Positions 25,769 to 36,400 of a stretch of 64,000 bases of DNA are shown here, piece by piece. The translations under genes and the position numbers were made by a program. The notes below the pieces were generated by a model that had not been told where the DNA came from, searched no databases, and worked only from the letters and a program-made list of their open reading frames with translations. The DNA is from Maribacter sp. GTDB taxonomy: Bacteria > Bacteroidota > Bacteroidia > Flavobacteriales > Flavobacteriaceae. How positions within the stretch are numbered: the stretch's first letter is position 1; each line of letters opens with the position of its first letter. The stretch is taken from the NCBI GenBank assembly GCA_011050675.1, contig DRFI01000025.1, forward strand, positions 1 through 64,000, given 5' to 3'.

Positions 25769-26503
25769 TTACATACGCTGACGAACAGCTTCATATAAAA
25801 ATACTGCACAAGCAACAGATACATTCAAAGATTCTATTTCACCAAGTAATGGTAATTTAGCTCTATAGTCTGAAGCCTTCAAAATCGATGGCGTAATACC
25901 ACGATCTTCCGCTCCCATAACAATAGCTATAGAATCTGTAAAAGGTACATCATAAACAGAATCATCTGTTTTTTCAGTAGCTGATACAATTTTGATACCT
26001 GATGCCTGTAAATAGAAAACGGCATCTTTTAAATGATCGACTTTAGCGATGGGAACTTTATATGCTGCACCAGCTGATGTCTTAATGGTATCTGCAGTAA
26101 CAGGAGCTGCACCTTTTTTCTGTACAATGATTCCATCAACACCTGTACATTCTGCGGTTCTTATTATGGCACCAAAATTACGTACATCCGATAGTTGGTC
26201 TAGCAGTAAAAATAATGCTGGTCCTTCTTTTTCGCTAGCCTTCTCTACTAAATCTTCAAGAGTATGAAATGCAATAGGGGAGATGTTAGCAACTGCACCT
26301 TGGTGATTACTTTTAGTTAATCTGTTCAACTTTTCAATAGGTACATAGACCAAATTGATTTCGTTGCGACGCAATAAACTTTCTAATTCTTTCATAAGGT
26401 CTCCTTTAAGACCTTTTTGTAGAAATACCTTGTCTATCTCCTCATTTGAATTGACAGCTTCTATAATGGCTCTTAAGCCATAAATTTGAGTGGTTTTTTG
26501 CAT
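25769..26503 (-). CDS. rlmB: 23S rRNA (guanosine-2'-O-)-methyltransferase RlmB
   Basis: A SPOUT-class methyltransferase of about 244 residues. The start is taken at ATG 26503 (MQKTTQIYGLRAI). The 16 residues possible upstream would run through a terminator hairpin and are not credible. The N-terminal RNA-binding domain is followed by LLLDQLSDVRNFGAIIRTAE, then IVMGAEDRGI and LPLLGEIESLNVSVA, the three SPOUT motifs that form the knot and bind AdoMet. It modifies the ribosomal peptidyl-transferase region. A -7-like TACCTTTG lies 5 bases before the ATG. Confidence 0.92.
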   Translation of the reverse strand: MQKTTQIYGLRAIIEAVNSNEEIDKVFLQKGLKGDLMKELESLLRRNEINLVYVPIEKLNRLTKSNHQGAVANISPIAFHTLEDLVEKASEKEGPALFLLLDQLSDVRNFGAIIRTAECTGVDGIIVQKKGAAPVTADTIKTSAGAAYKVPIAKVDHLKDAVFYLQASGIKIVSATEKTDDSVYDVPFTDSIAIVMGAEDRGITPSILKASDYRAKLPLLGEIESLNVSVACAVFLYEAVRQRM

Positions 26504-26521
26504 GGGGCAAAGGTATAAAAA

Positions 26522-26547
26522 AACCGCCCAACAATTGTTGGGCGGTT
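26522..26547 (-). terminator. Rho-independent terminator
   Basis: A perfect 26-base palindrome: AACCGCCCAAC and its inverse around ATT/AAT. On the minus strand it is followed by seven Ts. It closes the gene 26571-27317 just upstream of rlmB. Confidence 0.92.
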
Positions 26548-26570
26548 GCAAATCTTAGTACTAAAATATA

Positions 26571-27317
26571 TTAACTGTTTAAATACTCAAAAACCTTTAT
26601 TAAATCATGTTTAGATTTAATATTCAAGTTATTTTCTTTTAGGAAGATTTTTAGATCTTCTTTTTTAGAGTCATCAACTAGCTTTATAAGTTTATTGTTT
26701 TTCTGTGGAATTTGGTCAATTCTGTTGACATCGTTTTTTTGAAAGTAATACTCTGTAAATTTTGTAAATCTACTTGGAACAGCTGCTATAAAAGAGTTTT
26801 GAGCAGGCTGGCCTTCAGTGAATTTCACAAGAGTTCTTTCATAAAGATCATACTGACTTCCTTTTTCAATAAGAGATAAGTAACCATTGATTGTTGCTTT
26901 CTTGTCAGTTACAAAAGTTTTAAAACTTAATGGTTTGGAATTAATTAGTAAGCTAACTTCCTTATCTTTTACCAATGCCTGATATGCTTCTTCTTCAGAG
27001 GATGTTTTTTTGATTTCAATCTCTTCGTTTAACGCATTGTATCTATAATATATTGATCCTACTACTTCATCATTATATTTTAAGACTGTAGGAGCAAAAG
27101 TGTTAGAGGTATAAGGCGAACCTTGGAATTTATCTAAATCAATTTCACGTCTTTTTTGATAAGCTTCATTTACCGGACCTAAGAAATTAGAGATTACGGC
27201 CCCAGCTGCTGCATTTTGGCTTGCACCACCTAAATTTGTAGGTACTTGACCAGAGTATTGAGCTTGTAATGTAGTGCTAGCTATAGCTGTAATAGCGAAC
27301 ATTAGTATTTTTTTCAT
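26571..27317 (-). CDS. Hypothetical exported protein
   Basis: A 248-residue protein with a clear signal peptide (MKKILMFAITAIASTTLQAQ). Residues 20-60 are rich in Gly, Ala, Asn and Gln (VPTNLGGASQNAAAG). The rest is mixed alpha/beta and charged, with tyrosine-rich segments. No family recognised. It follows the FG-GAP gene by about 60 bases on the same strand and ends in a strong terminator, so it may be the last gene of that transcript. Confidence 0.75.
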   Translation of the reverse strand: MKKILMFAITAIASTTLQAQYSGQVPTNLGGASQNAAAGAVISNFLGPVNEAYQKRREIDLDKFQGSPYTSNTFAPTVLKYNDEVVGSIYYRYNALNEEIEIKKTSSEEEAYQALVKDKEVSLLINSKPLSFKTFVTDKKATINGYLSLIEKGSQYDLYERTLVKFTEGQPAQNSFIAAVPSRFTKFTEYYFQKNDVNRIDQIPQKNNKLIKLVDDSKKEDLKIFLKENNLNIKSKHDLIKVFEYLNS

Positions 27318-27379
27318 GGTGTGGTTGTTTAAGAGGTATAATTTAAATAATTTTTTTAAACCTCTTATCTTCAGGAAGT

Positions 27380-30300
27380 TTAATTTTTTGTTAATTCGAA
27401 TGTTCTTAGTTTATCATTGTTGAATCCAGCAACAAGTATCGTTTGGTCATTGAATTTTATTGATTCCATACTTTTTACATTTCCTTTTAAATAGAGTCCT
27501 GTTTTTTCCATTGTTGCAGGAGTGTACCCATCTTTTCCGTTAGAAATTAATGCTAGGCCAGAAATTGCATCTAACCTGGGTGTTTCTACCTCGGTTTCAT
27601 ATATGTTGCCAGAAATCACACAATCTTCAAATCCATCATTATTCAAATCAAATAGTGTTATCGCCAAAGTTGGAAATAATTGGCATTCATTGGGTAAAAT
27701 AATTTTTTCAAAATTGTTATCGCCTTTGTTTAATAGAAGTATGGAATTAAACTCATTAGCTTCTTTAGAATAGGCTTCTTTTAGCTTTTCCCCATAAATA
27801 TCTTCCATAGTTGCATTAGCAAAATCATTATAGGTAGAGAATTTATCTTTAATAAACGGCATCTGCTGTGAAGAGCATTCCCTGCCTCTTACAGGTACAT
27901 AAGTTTCATGATACTTTTTGCTTAGAACAACATCGTTAATTCCGTTGTTATCAAAATCATTAGCAAATATTTTAAACGGACTTTCATCGGTAGCTTTAAA
28001 TTTTATATTTCTACCTACATTACCTACCAAATAATCTTTTTTACCATCATTATTTATATCAGTCTCTTTTATCTTAAACCACCAACCTTTGCTATTTAGA
28101 GCAGTATCATCGGTTGCAACAAGTTTAAATTTTCCGTTATTATTTTGAAACAGCCCTATTGGAGTCCATTCACCAACAGCTATAAAATCTTGCCATCCAT
28201 CATTATTAAAATCTGTGGTAATGATACTATTAATCAATCCAAAGTTTTCTAGGTCAGGAGCGATAGTTTCAGTAACATTTTTTAATATGCCATTATCATT
28301 TTCGTAAAGTAATGAAGCACTATGTTTTGGGTAATTATGAGGTATAATTCGATTTCCTACTAAAACGTCATTATCCCCATCTTTATCAAAATCAATAATG
28401 GTTACAGATTTTCCACTCTTTGGAAATGATCGTAAAGCAGGAGTGTCTAGTTTTGTGAATTCGCCTTTGCCATTATTTAGGTACAGCCTATCTGCATAAT
28501 ATGAAGAACTTTCCCCATACTCGTTACCACCACTTACAACGTAGAGATCTAAATCACCATCATTATCAAAATCGAAAAATACAGATTCAGCATCCTCTTT
28601 ATCTTTATCCTGTTTAAATGAATTAGGTGTTTGGTTAATAAAGCCTTGTTGTGTTTGTAGGTATAACGTACCTGATTGTCCTGACCCACCGCCTATGTAT
28701 AAATCTTCTCTTCCGTCTCCATTAATATCGCCTTTAGCCATAAATGGGCCTGTATTAGATTGTTTGTAGGGTAAAAGAATCTCTTGTTCGAAATCATCAT
28801 ACAATGTTTCTTGGTGGGTATAATTTATATTGTATGATTCTTGTGTTTCAGATTTAAAATAAGAATTACTTGCTACTAAAGATGTATTCTCATTTAACAT
28901 GGCATCCTGTTCTTTAAATACGATGGAAGAATTGGCTTTAACTTTGTACTTATAAGAAACCTTACCGCTGGACCATAGAATTTTTACAGTGTCTATTAAA
29001 ATAGAGGTTCCAACGCCAAAATGGGCAGAATTTTCTTGAGATGACATATAGCCTCTAACTCTTTTAATCTCATCGTATTGTTTTTTGTTGTCATGGGATA
29101 TCGTAACCGTAGCGAATGATTCTGAAGTTTTTCCTTTTGCTGTAACCTTTAGGAAATTACCTAAATTGTTTTCTACAGTTCTGTTCCTGTACAAAATTGC
29201 CTTTTGATCAATATTGTTTATTATTAAATCTAAATCACCGTCATTATCAAAATCTCCTTGAGCGGCACCATTGCTAAAGGTTAGCTCTTCTAGACCCCAC
29301 TTATTACCTACTTCCTTAAAATTTAGATTTCCTTCATTTTTATACATGAGGTTACTCAAGCTTTCAGATGGCATTTCATCATACAGCTGTTGCTTTATGT
29401 CATTCGGGATATTACCCTTATATCTTATCTTTGTTTTATAAACTTTATTCTGAAAATCATTATCTAAAGCGTACTTACGATAACCATTTGTTATGAATAC
29501 ATCTTTTAATCCGTCATTATTATAATCCGATAATAATACTGACCAACTCCAATCAGAACTTGCCATAGAAGTTAACTGAGAGATGTTAGAGTAATGGTTG
29601 TTGCCTAGGTTAAGTTGTAACGAGTTGAACATGTATTGATGCTGAAAGCCCGCTGTCTTTGTTAAGTAATTAAATTTATCTGTGCTCATGGAAGCCATTA
29701 ATGTTTTTGCCCTAAAATTATCATTAGAAGCCATGTCTAAAACAAAAATGTCTTGTAATTGGTCATTGTTGATATCGGCAATATCTAAGCCCATACCATA
29801 AAATGAAACCTGTTGGGTTAAGTCTTTTACAGCGTTTTTAAAACTGCCGTTCTGATTGTTTAAATAAATGGCATCTGGTAAATAATAATCACTAGAAATA
29901 TAGATATCTAGGTATCCATCTAAATTGATGTCAGAGACACATAGACCTAAACCGAAAACTGGATTTTCTAAACCTACCTCTTTAGTAGCATCTATAAATT
30001 TACCATCAACGTTCTTGTAGAAGTGACTACTATTGAAATATTTGGTTTCTTTTGATGTATTTACTGTTTTTAGAAGTGAAATGGGATCTAAACCATATAA
30101 TTCATTTTCATTCATTACAATACAATCAAGATCACCGTCTTTGTCGTAATCAAAAAAAGCTGATTGTGTGGATATGCCCGGATCATCTAATCCTAGTTCC
30201 TTTGCGCTCTCAGTGAAAGTTAAATCTTGATTATTAATAAATAGAAGATTGTTTCTATTACTTCTATTGTTTGGTCCACCTTGTGAGATATAGATATCTT

Positions 30301-30745
30301 GCCAGCCATCATTGTTGATGTCAACGAAGGTTACACCATTACTCCATTTTTTTCCGGTGTTAATACCTGACGATTTAGAAATATCTTCAAATTTGAAATC
30401 ACCTTTGTTTAGATAGAGCTTGTTTTCAACTTGGTTTCCTGAAAAGAAAATATCTAGTAGACCATCATTATTTAAATCTTCAACACCTACACCGGCACCG
30501 TTGTAGAAGTAGTCGAAATTGAAAACATTATCATAGGTTTCTACATTTTCTTTAAGGTCATTACTAAATACAATGTTACTAGTTTCACTAGAAATACTTT
30601 CGAATATTTTGGTATTTGTAGTTGAATTATATGCTATTTGTTCTGAAGAATCTTTTTTTTGATTTGTACATGAAAGAGTAATTAATACAAGCATAAAACT
30701 TGTTATTAATTTTGAATCTCTATTTATGTGGACAAGATCTAGCAT
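27380..30745 (-). CDS. Large FG-GAP/VCBS-repeat lipoprotein with UnbV/ASPIC domain (CRTAC1-like)
   Basis: From ATG 30745 the product is about 1121 residues. The upstream TTG at 30775 is less likely. The lipoprotein signal ends LVLITLSC. Many FG-GAP blades follow with calcium-type loops such as DLNNDGLLDIFFSGN, DINNDGWQDIYIS and DFDNDGDLDL, forming one or two beta-propellers. The UnbV/ASPIC segment (RVRGYMSSQENSAHFGVG) lies near residue 570. It is probably displayed on the cell surface or in the periplasm. Such genes commonly lie beside SusC/SusD pairs in Flavobacteriia, as here, which suggests a part in binding the same ligand. A hairpin separates it from the SusC/D operon. Confidence 0.88.
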   Translation of the reverse strand: MLDLVHINRDSKLITSFMLVLITLSCTNQKKDSSEQIAYNSTTNTKIFESISSETSNIVFSNDLKENVETYDNVFNFDYFYNGAGVGVEDLNNDGLLDIFFSGNQVENKLYLNKGDFKFEDISKSSGINTGKKWSNGVTFVDINNDGWQDIYISQGGPNNRSNRNNLLFINNQDLTFTESAKELGLDDPGISTQSAFFDYDKDGDLDCIVMNENELYGLDPISLLKTVNTSKETKYFNSSHFYKNVDGKFIDATKEVGLENPVFGLGLCVSDINLDGYLDIYISSDYYLPDAIYLNNQNGSFKNAVKDLTQQVSFYGMGLDIADINNDQLQDIFVLDMASNDNFRAKTLMASMSTDKFNYLTKTAGFQHQYMFNSLQLNLGNNHYSNISQLTSMASSDWSWSVLLSDYNNDGLKDVFITNGYRKYALDNDFQNKVYKTKIRYKGNIPNDIKQQLYDEMPSESLSNLMYKNEGNLNFKEVGNKWGLEELTFSNGAAQGDFDNDGDLDLIINNIDQKAILYRNRTVENNLGNFLKVTAKGKTSESFATVTISHDNKKQYDEIKRVRGYMSSQENSAHFGVGTSILIDTVKILWSSGKVSYKYKVKANSSIVFKEQDAMLNENTSLVASNSYFKSETQESYNINYTHQETLYDDFEQEILLPYKQSNTGPFMAKGDINGDGREDLYIGGGSGQSGTLYLQTQQGFINQTPNSFKQDKDKEDAESVFFDFDNDGDLDLYVVSGGNEYGESSSYYADRLYLNNGKGEFTKLDTPALRSFPKSGKSVTIIDFDKDGDNDVLVGNRIIPHNYPKHSASLLYENDNGILKNVTETIAPDLENFGLINSIITTDFNNDGWQDFIAVGEWTPIGLFQNNNGKFKLVATDDTALNSKGWWFKIKETDINNDGKKDYLVGNVGRNIKFKATDESPFKIFANDFDNNGINDVVLSKKYHETYVPVRGRECSSQQMPFIKDKFSTYNDFANATMEDIYGEKLKEAYSKEANEFNSILLLNKGDNNFEKIILPNECQLFPTLAITLFDLNNDGFEDCVISGNIYETEVETPRLDAISGLALISNGKDGYTPATMEKTGLYLKGNVKSMESIKFNDQTILVAGFNNDKLRTFELTKN

Positions 30746-30778
30746 ATAGGGGGTATTAAAAATTAGTATAAACAAAAT

Positions 30779-30804
30779 AGCTGCCCTAAATTAAGAGGGC
30801 AGCT
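30779..30804 (-). terminator. Hairpin between SusC/D operon and FG-GAP gene
   Basis: AGCTGCCCT pairs perfectly with AGGGCAGCT over an 8-base loop. The T-rich run on the minus strand is broken (ATTTTGTTTAT), so termination may be partial and allow some read-through into the FG-GAP gene. Confidence 0.75.
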
Positions 30805-30830
30805 ATTGAATAATTTAAATATTACTAAGA

Positions 30831-31700
30831 CTATCCATTGCAGATATTCAAAGTTATAGGTCCTACTGCAGGACTAGGTCCGTCAGAAATTGCAGTCTCA
30901 CCTGTTGGAGCGATAATTTCATAGGTTACTTCAGAATCAAAAGCACCAGAAACAAATTCTAATGTAAATTCTGTAGCTCCGTCGGGTACTGTGAAAGTAA
31001 GTGTACCTGCACTACCATCTGGAATTGTATATGAAGATGCTACACCATCGATAACAACATCGATAGATGCTCCATTCCATCCGTCACCATAACTATCAAC
31101 TAAGTCGATAGTATATTCACCAGCAACTGGAGCAGGAGGAATACATTTAATAACTGGATTGTAGAAATACGGAGCATTAAAGAATGAACCTGTAATAGTA
31201 CCTGTACTATCATCATTAGTAAAGGTTCTTCCGTCGGTTAATGTCAAGATCAAACGATATTGAATTTCATCACCACCGTCGAAGTCGCCTTCAACCAAGC
31301 CTAATAAAGACAAAGCATTTGCTAACGTAGTGTCATAACTTGCTCTTGGTAATCCAAATTCACCATCTGTAAAGTCAGAAGGAAGAAAAGTCTCAATCAA
31401 GATCTCACTTACAGTAGAATCACCATTGCCTGCAGAATTATCTTCAAAGCTAATGTATAAATCAACTTTCTCTAATAAATCTCCATCTTCATAATCTTGC
31501 TCCTCAAAAGTGAAGCCAAAAGAAGTAGTGGTATCAAAACGGTCAAATACGCCGCCTGATTCAATTGTTCTTAAAACAGCACCTCTGGTAGTTTCAGCAA
31601 ATACTTCATCAATTACTTTACCTCCATCATCATCACATGATGTTATTAGTAGTGAAGAAACACCTATAATAGCGCCTAGTATTTTATTGTTTATTTTCAT
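30831..31700 (-). CDS. Lipoprotein of the SusC/D operon, with DSYGDGWNG-type domain
   Basis: A 289-residue lipoprotein; the signal ends SLLITSC with Cys22, followed by the acidic DDDGG typical of surface-exposed Bacteroidota lipoproteins. Residues about 40-180 are a beta-rich acidic domain. Residues about 195-285 form a second domain opening EYTIDLVDSYGDGWNGASI, a motif I have seen in other Bacteroidota surface proteins. It follows the SusD gene by 11 bases and is the last gene before the hairpin. Probably an auxiliary ligand-binding surface protein; the ligand is unknown. Confidence 0.8.
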   Translation of the reverse strand: MKINNKILGAIIGVSSLLITSCDDDGGKVIDEVFAETTRGAVLRTIESGGVFDRFDTTTSFGFTFEEQDYEDGDLLEKVDLYISFEDNSAGNGDSTVSEILIETFLPSDFTDGEFGLPRASYDTTLANALSLLGLVEGDFDGGDEIQYRLILTLTDGRTFTNDDSTGTITGSFFNAPYFYNPVIKCIPPAPVAGEYTIDLVDSYGDGWNGASIDVVIDGVASSYTIPDGSAGTLTFTVPDGATEFTLEFVSGAFDSEVTYEIIAPTGETAISDGPSPAVGPITLNICNG

Positions 31701-31711
31701 TTTCTTAATTT

Positions 31712-33388
31712 TTAGTTAGCAGATGGGAAAGCTGGTCCGGCTGGATTAGTATCCCAAAATACTTGAGTTGATAAATCAGACTTCTGAGAAACATTCGAGT
31801 TTGTAATAACCTCTGTTTGAGGATACAAGAATGATCTTGGAAAAGACCCTGGGTTTAGTTCCCAGTTAGGAGCTAATGTTGTAGGGAAGCCCGTTCTTCT
31901 ATAATAGTTAAAAGCTTCAACACCACCACCGTAAAGTGCGATCCAATATTGTTCAGACAAAATATTTGTTTGGTCATTACCTGAAGCAGCTAAGTAATCA
32001 GCAACAATACCATCTATGTATGTTGTTACGTCGGTCCCAGTAGGAGCGAAAGAAGTATTAGCAGTAGCATCCAATGATCCAAAACCTTGTACTTTTTCTA
32101 TTGATTTTGTCATTGCTGACTCTAAGAATGCAGCTTTAGCAGCAGGAGAGCTTGCTAATTCAGCTTGCCAGAAATCAACGTAAGAAGCTAAGATGATAGG
32201 TTCGATACCTGCACCTCCGCCACCTAGGCCAAGACCAACACCACCAAAACTATTGTCATCAAAACGACCTGCAGCAGGATAAACACCTACAGCTGTTCTA
32301 AGGAAACCATCAGGAGGAGTACCTTCATTGTTACCATGAGATCTACCCCAGTATCCATTAGGTACTGAACAATAAACAAATCCATCATAGTGTGCTGGAG
32401 CTATTGCTAAAGAACACGCTAAGTCTTCTTCACTTGCTGGTTCTCCTGCAGCACCTGGTGTAGCATCAACTTGACGATAGAAGTAATATCTAATTCTAGG
32501 GTCATTTTTCACTAACATATTATTCATTATCCAGTTAGATTGGTAAATGTTCGCACCACTTGGAGTGTAATCATCTTGATAATCTGGGTGACGTGTATCT
32601 GGTTGTAAGTCTCTTGATCCATATTGAAATTGAAAATCATCACCAGAATCAGAAATATAATCACCAGAAGCAATAATAGAATTAAATGTACTAACGTCAC
32701 CAGTAGTTACAGCAGCCTTTAATTTAATGGTATTAACTAATTTAATCCATTGATCAGTGTCTCCACCATAGAAAAAATCTGTTGCACCTTGATCTGCAGG
32801 ACCTGCTGCAAATAAAGCTTCAGCTTGATCTAATAAAGCTAATGCTCCTGTGTAAACAGCTTGACCATCATCTAATAATGGAGCAGGAAAATCTACAGGG
32901 TTACCAGCTTCACTCAATGTTGCTTTTCCAAGGTAATCGGCAAGTAATAAAAGCATATGAGCTTTTAAAGTTTGACCAACTGCTATATGGAAAGAGAAAT
33001 CGGTATCTGTTCCTTCGTCAATAACTTGAAGGTTTGCTACGTTAGGAAAAATTCCCAAATCAACATCTGAGGTAAAAACATCACCATTACCATCAGTACT
33101 ACTATAAAGACGTTCCCAAACATCATCTAATGTGTTACCTGGGTAAGTGTTAAAATAGTTACGACCAAGCATGTAATCAATTCTAGTTAACTCAGAACCT
33201 ATATCATTTAACTCGTACATGTTAGCTACATAGGCCAATTGAATAGAATTCAATAGCAAATTCGGGTCTGCTTGATCAGCTGCCAAATCGTTAGGGCTAG
33301 TCCTAAGATCTAGGTCTGTTGTCTCACAAGAGTTTAATAGCACTCCTGCGGTAAAAACAACGGTTATATATTTAATTATTTTTTTCAT
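31712..33388 (-). CDS. SusD/RagB-type nutrient-binding outer-membrane lipoprotein
   Basis: From ATG 33388 the protein has 558 residues. The lipoprotein signal ends VLLNSC. Helical TPR-like segments match the SusD-like group, with FFYGGDTDQWIKLVNTIKL near residues 205-223 and the C-terminal segment EQYWIALYGGGVEAFNYYRR. It forms the lid over the SusC barrel next door and captures substrate for TonB-driven uptake. It lies 30 bases after the SusC gene. No carbohydrate-active enzyme is nearby, so the substrate may be a peptide or other oligomer. Confidence 0.92.
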   Translation of the reverse strand: MKKIIKYITVVFTAGVLLNSCETTDLDLRTSPNDLAADQADPNLLLNSIQLAYVANMYELNDIGSELTRIDYMLGRNYFNTYPGNTLDDVWERLYSSTDGNGDVFTSDVDLGIFPNVANLQVIDEGTDTDFSFHIAVGQTLKAHMLLLLADYLGKATLSEAGNPVDFPAPLLDDGQAVYTGALALLDQAEALFAAGPADQGATDFFYGGDTDQWIKLVNTIKLKAAVTTGDVSTFNSIIASGDYISDSGDDFQFQYGSRDLQPDTRHPDYQDDYTPSGANIYQSNWIMNNMLVKNDPRIRYYFYRQVDATPGAAGEPASEEDLACSLAIAPAHYDGFVYCSVPNGYWGRSHGNNEGTPPDGFLRTAVGVYPAAGRFDDNSFGGVGLGLGGGGAGIEPIILASYVDFWQAELASSPAAKAAFLESAMTKSIEKVQGFGSLDATANTSFAPTGTDVTTYIDGIVADYLAASGNDQTNILSEQYWIALYGGGVEAFNYYRRTGFPTTLAPNWELNPGSFPRSFLYPQTEVITNSNVSQKSDLSTQVFWDTNPAGPAFPSAN

Positions 33389-33418
33389 AATATTTCTATT
33401 AATTAAGATTAGCAATTT

Positions 33419-36400
33419 TTAAAAGGTTGCTTTAATACTAACTCCATATCTTCTAGAACTAGGACCGTTAATAAAGTCAAAACCTTGAGAGTTACCAACA
33501 CCGGCACCTTGAATGTTTGGATCAAAGTTTGCACCTTTTGGTGTATTGTAAGCATCATACCATAAGTTGAAACCTTGAGCAGTAATAGTCAATGATCCAA
33601 AAGGAGTTCTTTCTAATGATTTAGCTGGAAAAGTATAGCCTAAAGAAAGTTCTTGTAAACGAACTACAGAAGCATCATAAACTTTTAGTTCTGTTGGTCC
33701 GAATAAAATATTGTTGAAGTAGTAAGTAGAGTTGTTGATCTGCTTATTGTTTACTTCACCAGTACTTTGAGAAACTCCTGGAAGAATATATGTGTTCTCT
33801 CTATCTAAAGTTTCAGTAATTAAACCTCTACCTAATAAAGTACCAATAGTGTTAGAAACAATATCACCACCTTTAATATGACTAATCTGAAAACCTAAAT
33901 TCCAATTTTTATAAGAAAATGAGTTAATCACATTCATTATAAAGTCAGGGTTTGGATTACCAATAATTGGCACATTTCCATTAGCATCAACTTCAGTAGT
34001 AACATAATCACCACCATCATCAACTAAGAAATTACCATCAGCATCTCTTGCGATTGCATCACCTACAATTACACCTAATTGCTGACCTTTTATTGCAGCG
34101 TTACCACCAACAGACAATGTAGAACTACCAGCATAAATAATGATGTCTTGTTCTTGTTCTGTTACAGTAAATTGGTTTTTGGTAAAGTTTGCTCTTGTGT
34201 TCCAGTTAAATCCACTTCTGTCATCACTTCTAAACCAATCAACACCTAAATCAATTTCAATACCATCGCCTTCTATTTTACCAACATTACTTTGTGTGAA
34301 AGTAAAACCAGTTGAAGGAGAAAGAGGCTCTCTTACGATAAGATCTTTAGTTGTTCTATCGAAATATGTGAAATCTAATGAAACTCTATTGTCTATGAAT
34401 TTAGATTCAAAACCAACTTCAAATTCAGAAAGTACTTCTGGCTTCAAATCTGGATTTGCTTTAAACCCGGCAACTTGGTTTGTTGTTATACCTCCATCAT
34501 CACCGTAAACTTGTGTATTCTGCTCAACAACACTTACTGTTGGGTAAGCTGTTGGGAATGTTGCAGATTGTCCTAAACCAGCTCTTAACTTTAAAAAGTT
34601 AAGACCATTTTGAGATTTCATACCAGGCCAAGCAGCAGTTGGTAAGAAAGATCCACTTATACTTGGGTATGTTTGGCTATTGTTCTCAGTAATAAGGTTA
34701 GAAACCCAATCCGTTCTAGTAGAACCTGTTATGAATAACATGTTGTCGTAATCTAAGGTGACTTGACCTAGTAGACCTGCAATGTTTCTTCTCTCAGTAT
34801 ACTGAATAGGAGATTGGTTAGCATAGTTAAAGTGTCTTTGTATATCAAATACAATCTGACCTGTACTAGCAACACCTTGTTGATCAAATGTTGTAGACCT
34901 AGAAGTAGCACCTACGTTAAATGTCATTCCTAATTTCTCGGATAAATCATAATTACCATTTAAGGCTAAATAGTGATCCCAAATAGTATTATTGTTATCA
35001 TAAGTATTTAAGAAACCAAAAATGGCACTTGTAAATTCAACACCACCCTTGTTAGAATATTGTTCGTTTCTTTCATTATAATAATCTAAACCAGCTCTAT
35101 AAGTCATGTTAAGATTATCATTAATGTCATATTGCATCGACGCATTCCAGAAAACACGAGTAGTCAATTGAGAATACTTCGCATTATTAGCGGTCCAACG
35201 TGGGTTAATGATATCGTTACCATTTCTATAGTAAACACTAGAGCCATCAATTGGGTTTTGGTAAGGTAAACCTAATAAGTCAACACTTCTTGGTGTAAAG
35301 TAAATGTTACCAAAAATTGAAAGACCTGTAGTACCGTTACCTTCACTCGCTGCAATTGGAGGTGAGCTATAATCAGTTCTAGAGTAGTTCATTGCTCCAG
35401 CAACTGTAAATCTGTTAGATAATTTAGATCTACCACCGATAGATACGTTAGCTCTTGTTAATCCGTTACCAGGAATAAAAGATTCATCATCTAAATAACC
35501 GAAGTTAGCATTGAAAGTTGTATTACCATCTTCAGAAGCTCCGTTAATGTTTACAGAAGTTGAACTTACTGAACCAGGCTTAAAGTATTCTTCTACAGAA
35601 TTGTAAGGTTTCCAGTCATATCTGGCACCTTGAAATTCAGGAAATGCTTCTCTTGTAGCTGCTATTGCAGTAGTACTGTAAGGGTGTTCTAATGTGCCAT
35701 TTGCATCAATAGAAGATTGTCTTCCCCAACCAGAAAGGCCGCTTTCTTCAAAGCTAGGACCCCAGTTACTAAAGAACCAACCGAAAGCTTGGTCAAAACC
35801 ATTACCGTATTCATCTTGATAATCAGGTAATGAAGCAAATTCATTAACGAAGTAAGATTGATTAACAGTTATTTCTGTTTTCTTTTTTCCACCTACAGCA
35901 GAACCTGCTTTAGTGGTAATAAGAATAACACCGTTTTTACCTTGAGAACCGTAAAGAGTTGCTGCTGCAAGACCTTTTAATACTTCAATTTTTGCGATGT
36001 TGTTTGGATCTAAATCTAAAAACCTAGAAGAACCAGTGTTACCTGTTAAGAAGTTAGAACCTCCACCATTTGTGTCTTGTGCATTAGTATCACTACTAAA
36101 AGGAACACCATCAACAACGAAAAGAGCTTGGTTACTTCCACTAAAGGAACTTAAACCCCTTACTACAACGTTAGTTGCAGAACCAGACATACCACCAGCG
36201 GCAGTAATTTGCACACCAGATGCTTTACCTGATAATACACGGGCAACGTCACCCTCTGAACGAGATTCTAAATCTTTTTCGTCTACAGATGATACTGCAT
36301 AACCTAAAGCTTTCTTCTCACGCTTAATACCTTGAGCGGTTACAACCACTTCTTCCAGCGCTTGTGCATCTTCTTCCATTTGCACACTTACTGTACTACC

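Noticed and set aside
26504..26551. 16-residue N-terminal extension of RlmB
   Set aside because: It would be translated from within a perfect terminator hairpin; the family start MQKTTQIYGLRA lies at 26503.
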